From NCBI GenBank assembly GCA_016871475.1, contig VHDG01000120.1, positions 1-8,732 on the forward strand: 8,732 nucleotides of DNA. Direction: 5' to 3'. A model generated the notes under the pieces. That model saw only the letters and a list, made by a program, of their open reading frames with translations. It was not told where the DNA came from and searched no databases. Of the stretch, positions 6,424 to 8,732 are shown piece after piece. The stretch comes from Verrucomicrobiota bacterium. Lineage in GTDB: Bacteria > Verrucomicrobiota > Verrucomicrobiia > Limisphaerales > UBA11320. How positions within the stretch are numbered: position 1 is the stretch's first letter; every line of letters starts with the position of its first letter. The position numbers and the translations under genes were made by a program.

Positions 6424-6681
6424 ATGCCTCGCAAGACGAATACCGACCGTAAAGATCGCGACAAGCGTGGACGTTCGACGGAGAAGCGCACGCCGCGTCC
6501 AAAGCCCAAGATCGATTTCACCATTGATGCCATCGACTACAAGAACACCACCTTGCTCCGTCAGTTCGTGACAGACCAGGGTCGTATCTTGCCCCGCAAA
6601 TACACAGGGCTGCCTGCGCACTACCAGCGCAAGATGAACAAGGCGGTCAAGCGGGCTCGCCAGATGTTGCTGATGAGGTAG
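6424..6681 (+). CDS. rpsR: 30S ribosomal protein S18 (bS18)
   Basis: An 85-codon gene for bS18, which sits on the small-subunit platform next to S6. After a basic, Lys/Arg-rich N-terminus (1-30), the signature runs from IDYKNTTLLRQFVTDQGRI (37-55) through LPRKYTGLPAHYQRK (56-70) to AVKRARQMLLM (74-84), all family-typical. The product has no cysteine at all, whereas many S18 proteins keep one or more cysteines in the segment before IDYK, replaced here by RPKPKIDFTID. In many bacteria rpsR follows rpsF/ssb; here it follows rpmG by 8 bases, as in actinobacterial rpmB-rpmG-rpsN-rpsR clusters. It is the last gene of its unit and is followed by an intrinsic terminator at 6783-6815. Confidence 0.96.
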   Translation: MPRKTNTDRKDRDKRGRSTEKRTPRPKPKIDFTIDAIDYKNTTLLRQFVTDQGRILPRKYTGLPAHYQRKMNKAVKRARQMLLMR

Positions 6682-6774
6682 CCCTTCGCTCCTCCGGCAC
6701 AGGGCTGCCTTCGTTGCACCCAGCACGATCCAGCCCCACACCCCACCGGGTGGTCTGCCGCACCGACACCGATT

Positions 6775-7401
6775 CTAAACGCCCCCATCGGAAGAAACCT
6801 CCGATGGGGCTTTTTGCTGTCCCGGCGCAGCCACCCGCAGAAACCGCATCATGGAATCCCCGTGCTTCATGACTTTCATTTCCTCCCACCAAGCCGTCAC
6901 CGTGACCGTATCGCGTTTCGTATGCCCCATGACGAGAAAACCCTCCGGCTGCAGGAGGAGGGGGAGCTGAGGATCGTCGAGAAGCTTCTGTGAGAGTGAA
7001 TTGGATCGCTTGCCAACATTCTTCTCACCGAAAGGCGGGTCCGCGAGGATCAGATCAAACCGCCGGGTCCCCTCGGCCTGCTGCCGAATCGCCTGGAGGG
7101 CGTCCTGCACACGCAACTCGTGCCGGTCCGCAGGAAGCCTGCAGACATCCAGGTTGTGGCGGATGATGGAGGCGTGCCGGTTTGATTTCTCGATGCTGAG
7201 CACGAAAGCCGCGCCTCGACTCAGGCATTCAAGCCCGATGGCGCCGGAGCCCGAGAACAAATCGAGCACCCGGGCGTTTTCCACACGATTGCCCAGGCTG
7301 TTAAAGATGGCTTGCCGGACCAGGTCCGGAGTGGGCCTTACTCCCAGCCCCTCAGGAACCTTCAGCAGTCTTCCCGCCGCCATTCCGCCGATGATGCGCA
7401 T
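6775..7401 (-). CDS. rsmD: 16S rRNA (guanine-966-N2)-methyltransferase RsmD
   Basis: A 208-residue SAM-dependent methyltransferase that modifies G966 of 16S rRNA (E. coli numbering) during small-subunit assembly. The N-terminus MRIIGGMAAGRLLKVP and the RPTPDLVRQAIFNSL block (22-36) are RsmD hallmarks. SAM-binding motif I is VLDLFSGSGAIGLE (45-58), and E71 at the end of the next strand is the usual ribose contact. The catalytic motif IV is DPPFG (121-125), which flips out the guanine amino group. The C-terminal 15 or so residues are extra and poorly conserved. The last codons overlap the rpsR terminator, with stop TAG at 6775-6777. The ATG at 7401 gives the conserved start MRIIGG. It is convergent with rpsR and divergent from the small basic gene/hisG unit. 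Confidence 0.95.
   Translation of the reverse strand: MRIIGGMAAGRLLKVPEGLGVRPTPDLVRQAIFNSLGNRVENARVLDLFSGSGAIGLECLSRGAAFVLSIEKSNRHASIIRHNLDVCRLPADRHELRVQDALQAIRQQAEGTRRFDLILADPPFGEKNVGKRSNSLSQKLLDDPQLPLLLQPEGFLVMGHTKRDTVTVTAWWEEMKVMKHGDSMMRFLRVAAPGQQKAPSEVSSDGGV
6783..6815 (+). terminator. Intrinsic terminator of the rpsR unit
   Basis: A perfect 10-bp stem (CCCCATCGGA at 6783-6792 with TCCGATGGGG at 6800-6809) encloses a 7-base loop and is followed after one C by TTTTT at 6811-6815. This is a textbook rho-independent terminator on the plus strand, 101 bases after the rpsR stop. It overlaps the last codons of the convergent rsmD gene. On the minus strand the hairpin is not followed by a T-run, so it appears one-directional. 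Confidence 0.88.
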
Positions 7402-7559
7402 GCGCCGGAGCTAATCAGATTCACCGAAGCGAGTCACTTTCGATGCGATGTTCCCGAGTCTTGCCCCGATCTCAGGCGTTCCTCGATCCAGCTCGGATTG
7501 TCCTCTTCCCTCTTTTGGCTGGATGGATACACTATGGGGCCGCCAGGCAGGCGGTTTCC
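7402..7559. promoter_or_regulatory. Divergent region between rsmD and the hisG unit
   Basis: These 158 bases must hold the rsmD promoter (minus) and probably the promoter of the small basic gene/hisG unit (plus). A weak plus-strand -10 candidate is TACACT at 7528-7533, without a good -35. No attenuator-like hairpin series and no histidine-codon leader peptide could be seen, so classical his attenuation is not indicated. An open frame from 7443 continues into the downstream small gene, but its first ~39 codons look non-coding. Confidence 0.3.
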
Positions 7560-7712
7560 ATGCCACAGAAGAAGAAAAAGCCAAAGAAAAGCATCGCCTT
7601 GCCGCGGCGGACATGGCAGATCAACCCCTTCACGCGGGTGAAGGCATCGAGAAAATTGTATTCCCGAAAGTCCCGCGGAACCGGATCGCAAAACGCGAGC
7701 AATGAAGAGTGA
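7560..7712 (+). CDS. Small basic protein of unknown function overlapping hisG
   Basis: A 50-codon open frame starting at the ATG at 7560. The product opens with MPQKKKKPKKS, followed by ALPRRTWQINPFTRV (13-27) and a Lys/Arg/Ser/Tyr stretch (28-39), and ends in a polar acidic tail. Fifteen of 50 residues are Lys or Arg. The combination of a poly-lysine start and a Trp-Gln-Ile-Asn-Pro centre looks like a real conserved small nucleic-acid- or ribosome-associated protein rather than a chance frame. I cannot assign a family with certainty. The frame stays open upstream to 7443, but that extension (hydrophobic, mixed) does not resemble the rest. The gene ends 11 bases inside hisG (stop TGA at 7710-7712), so the two are probably translationally coupled if the hisG ATG at 7702 is used. 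Nearby rpsR, rsmD and the bS22-like gene hint at a translation role, which is only inference. Confidence 0.55.
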   Translation: MPQKKKKPKKSIALPRRTWQINPFTRVKASRKLYSRKSRGTGSQNASNEE

Positions 7713-8598
7713 GTCAGTGAGTAGTGAATCGAAGCTAAGATTTGGGCTGCCGAAAGGCAGCCTGCAAGACGCCACGATCGAGAAAATGGCCAAGGCCGGA
7801 TTCAACATCCAGGTCAGCAGCCGTTCGTACGTCCCTTACGTGGATGATGACCATCTGGAAGTTCGACTCATCCGGGCACAGGAGATCAGCCGCTACGTCG
7901 ATCTGGGCTACCTGGACTGCGGGATCACGGGCCTTGATTGGATCGTGGAGAACGGGTCGAACGTTCATGAGGTGGGCGAGTTTCTGTTCAGCAAGGCCAC
8001 TCGACAGCCTGCTCGATGGGTATTGGCGGTGCCGGAGGCATCCAGCGTCCGGTCAGCAGCGGATTTGCAGGGAAAACGGATCGCCACCGAGGTTGTCAAT
8101 CTGACCCAACAGTATCTGCAGAAACACGGGGTTAAGGCCCACGTCGAGTTTTCCTGGGGTGCCACGGAAGTAAAAGCGCACGAGTTGGTGGACGCGATCG
8201 TGGAGATCACGGAGACGGGCTCCTCCCTGCGTGCCAACAAGCTGAGGATCGTCGATACGCTCCTCGTCTCAACCCCCCGGTTGATCGCCAACCACAACGC
8301 CTGGAAGGACCCCTGGAAGCGCGAGAAGATCGAGACGCTGGCGTTGCTCCTGAAAGGGGCATTGGAAGCCGAGACCAAGGTCGGGCTGAAGATGAACATC
8401 GCCCAAAAGAATCTTCAGTCCCTGCTGCAGTCGCTTCCCGCCCTGAGAAACCCAACGATTTCCAGTCTGAGTCTGGAAGGGTGGGTTGCGGTTGAGACCA
8501 TCATCGACGAGCATGTGGTCCGTGAGATCATCCCCCGACTCAAGGCTGCGGGGGCTGAAGGAATTATTGAATATCCCTTGAACAAAGTGGTTTACTGA
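7702..8598 (+). CDS. hisG: ATP phosphoribosyltransferase, long form (HisG)
   Basis: Catalyses the first step of histidine biosynthesis, joining ATP and PRPP to give phosphoribosyl-ATP in the cytosol. The 298 residues fit the long, HisZ-independent form with a C-terminal regulatory domain. The catalytic part starts at LRFGLPKGSLQDATIEKM (12-29), includes GITGLDWIVEN (74-84), and has the phosphate/PRPP loop DAIVEITETGSSLRAN (164-179) preceded by GATEVKAHELV (153-163). The last ~75 residues (MNIAQKNL..., PTISSL, WVAVETIIDEHVV, GAEGIIEYPLNKVV) match the ACT-like HisG_C domain that binds histidine for feedback inhibition. The ATG at 7702 overlaps the preceding small gene by 11 bases; an in-frame GTG at 7717 would avoid the overlap and remove only five residues of the non-conserved leader, so it is a real alternative. 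No other his genes are in the window. Confidence 0.96.
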   Translation: MKSESVSSESKLRFGLPKGSLQDATIEKMAKAGFNIQVSSRSYVPYVDDDHLEVRLIRAQEISRYVDLGYLDCGITGLDWIVENGSNVHEVGEFLFSKATRQPARWVLAVPEASSVRSAADLQGKRIATEVVNLTQQYLQKHGVKAHVEFSWGATEVKAHELVDAIVEITETGSSLRANKLRIVDTLLVSTPRLIANHNAWKDPWKREKIETLALLLKGALEAETKVGLKMNIAQKNLQSLLQSLPALRNPTISSLSLEGWVAVETIIDEHVVREIIPRLKAAGAEGIIEYPLNKVVY

Positions 8599-8611
8599 CG
8601 ACGACATTCCT

Positions 8612-8713
8612 ATGGGTTCATTGAAGAAACGCCGCAAAGCAAAAATCAACAAGCACAAACGCCGCAAGAAGCTTCGGGCAAATCGCCATAAGAAGCGTAC
8701 GTGGCAGAAGTAG
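8612..8713 (+). CDS. 33-residue bS22/mS38-like small ribosomal protein (AURKAIP1/COX24 family)
   Basis: A tiny gene encoding a 33-residue protein with 18 Lys/Arg residues and no acidic residue. It starts MGSLKKRRKAKINKHKRRKK and ends RHKKRTWQK before TAG-TAG. The MGS-x-KKRRK start, the K-x-K-H-K/R-R-K centre and the overall length match the AURKAIP1/COX24 C-terminal family (formerly DUF1713), known as mS38 in mitochondrial small subunits and as bS22 in mycobacterial 30S subunits. Such proteins bind deep in the decoding region of the small subunit, around 16S rRNA. It starts 13 bases after the hisG stop, so it is probably on the same transcript. No Shine-Dalgarno precedes it (GACATTCCT before the ATG). 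Family membership is judged from memory of motif and length. The alternative is another basic ribosomal peptide such as a THX-type protein, but the MGSxKKRRK start argues for bS22. Confidence 0.82.
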   Translation: MGSLKKRRKAKINKHKRRKKLRANRHKKRTWQK

Positions 8714-8732
8714 TAGGCGGCGTTCGCCCTCT

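Overview
The window looks like a stretch of chromosomal DNA from a Gram-negative-type bacterium, most likely a member of the Verrucomicrobiota or a close PVC relative. This is inferred from gene content: a Tat-exported Gfo/Idh/MocA oxidoreductase, a periplasmic YceI protein, a DksA-like protein with a degenerate zinc finger, cysteine-poor L33 and S18, a tiny AURKAIP1/COX24-type basic protein, and an apparent lack of Shine-Dalgarno sequences before almost every start. No rRNA, tRNA, CRISPR array, insertion sequence or phage gene was seen.

Layout. Positions 1-201 hold the 3' end of an unidentified gene, followed by wspR (268-1290, REC-GGDEF diguanylate cyclase). Converging on it from the minus strand is a two-gene unit: a five-helix EamA-like membrane protein (3227 down to 2670), then a PaaK-family adenylate-forming CoA ligase (2660 down to 1383). 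A 123-base divergent region (3228-3350) separates this unit from a Tat-signal Gfo/Idh/MocA oxidoreductase (3351-4733), which is followed by a secreted YceI-like protein (4822-5469).

The central part is a compact translation/transcription cluster: a DksA/TraR-like regulator (GTG start at 5628), rpmG (L33, 55 codons, 6248-6415) and rpsR (S18, 6424-6681), ending in a clear intrinsic terminator at 6783-6815. That terminator lies inside the last codons of the convergent rsmD gene (16S rRNA G966 methyltransferase, 7401 down to 6775). After a second divergent region (7402-7559) comes a plus-strand unit: a 50-codon basic protein of unknown function (7560-7712) overlapping hisG (7702-8598, long-form ATP phosphoribosyltransferase), then a 33-codon bS22/mS38-like ribosomal protein (8612-8713).

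Most of the window is ordinary core genome. The points most worth a second look are: (1) three adjacent proteins, DksA-like, L33 and S18, that can all bind zinc in other lineages and here have lost their ligand sets; (2) two very small, highly basic proteins bracketing hisG, one of them resembling the mycobacterial bS22/mitochondrial mS38 family; (3) a Tat-exported oxidoreductase whose conserved EKP lysine is alanine; (4) an EamA-like half transporter paired with a CoA ligase; and (5) the near-complete absence of Shine-Dalgarno motifs. I saw no convincing defence, mobile or secondary-metabolite system.
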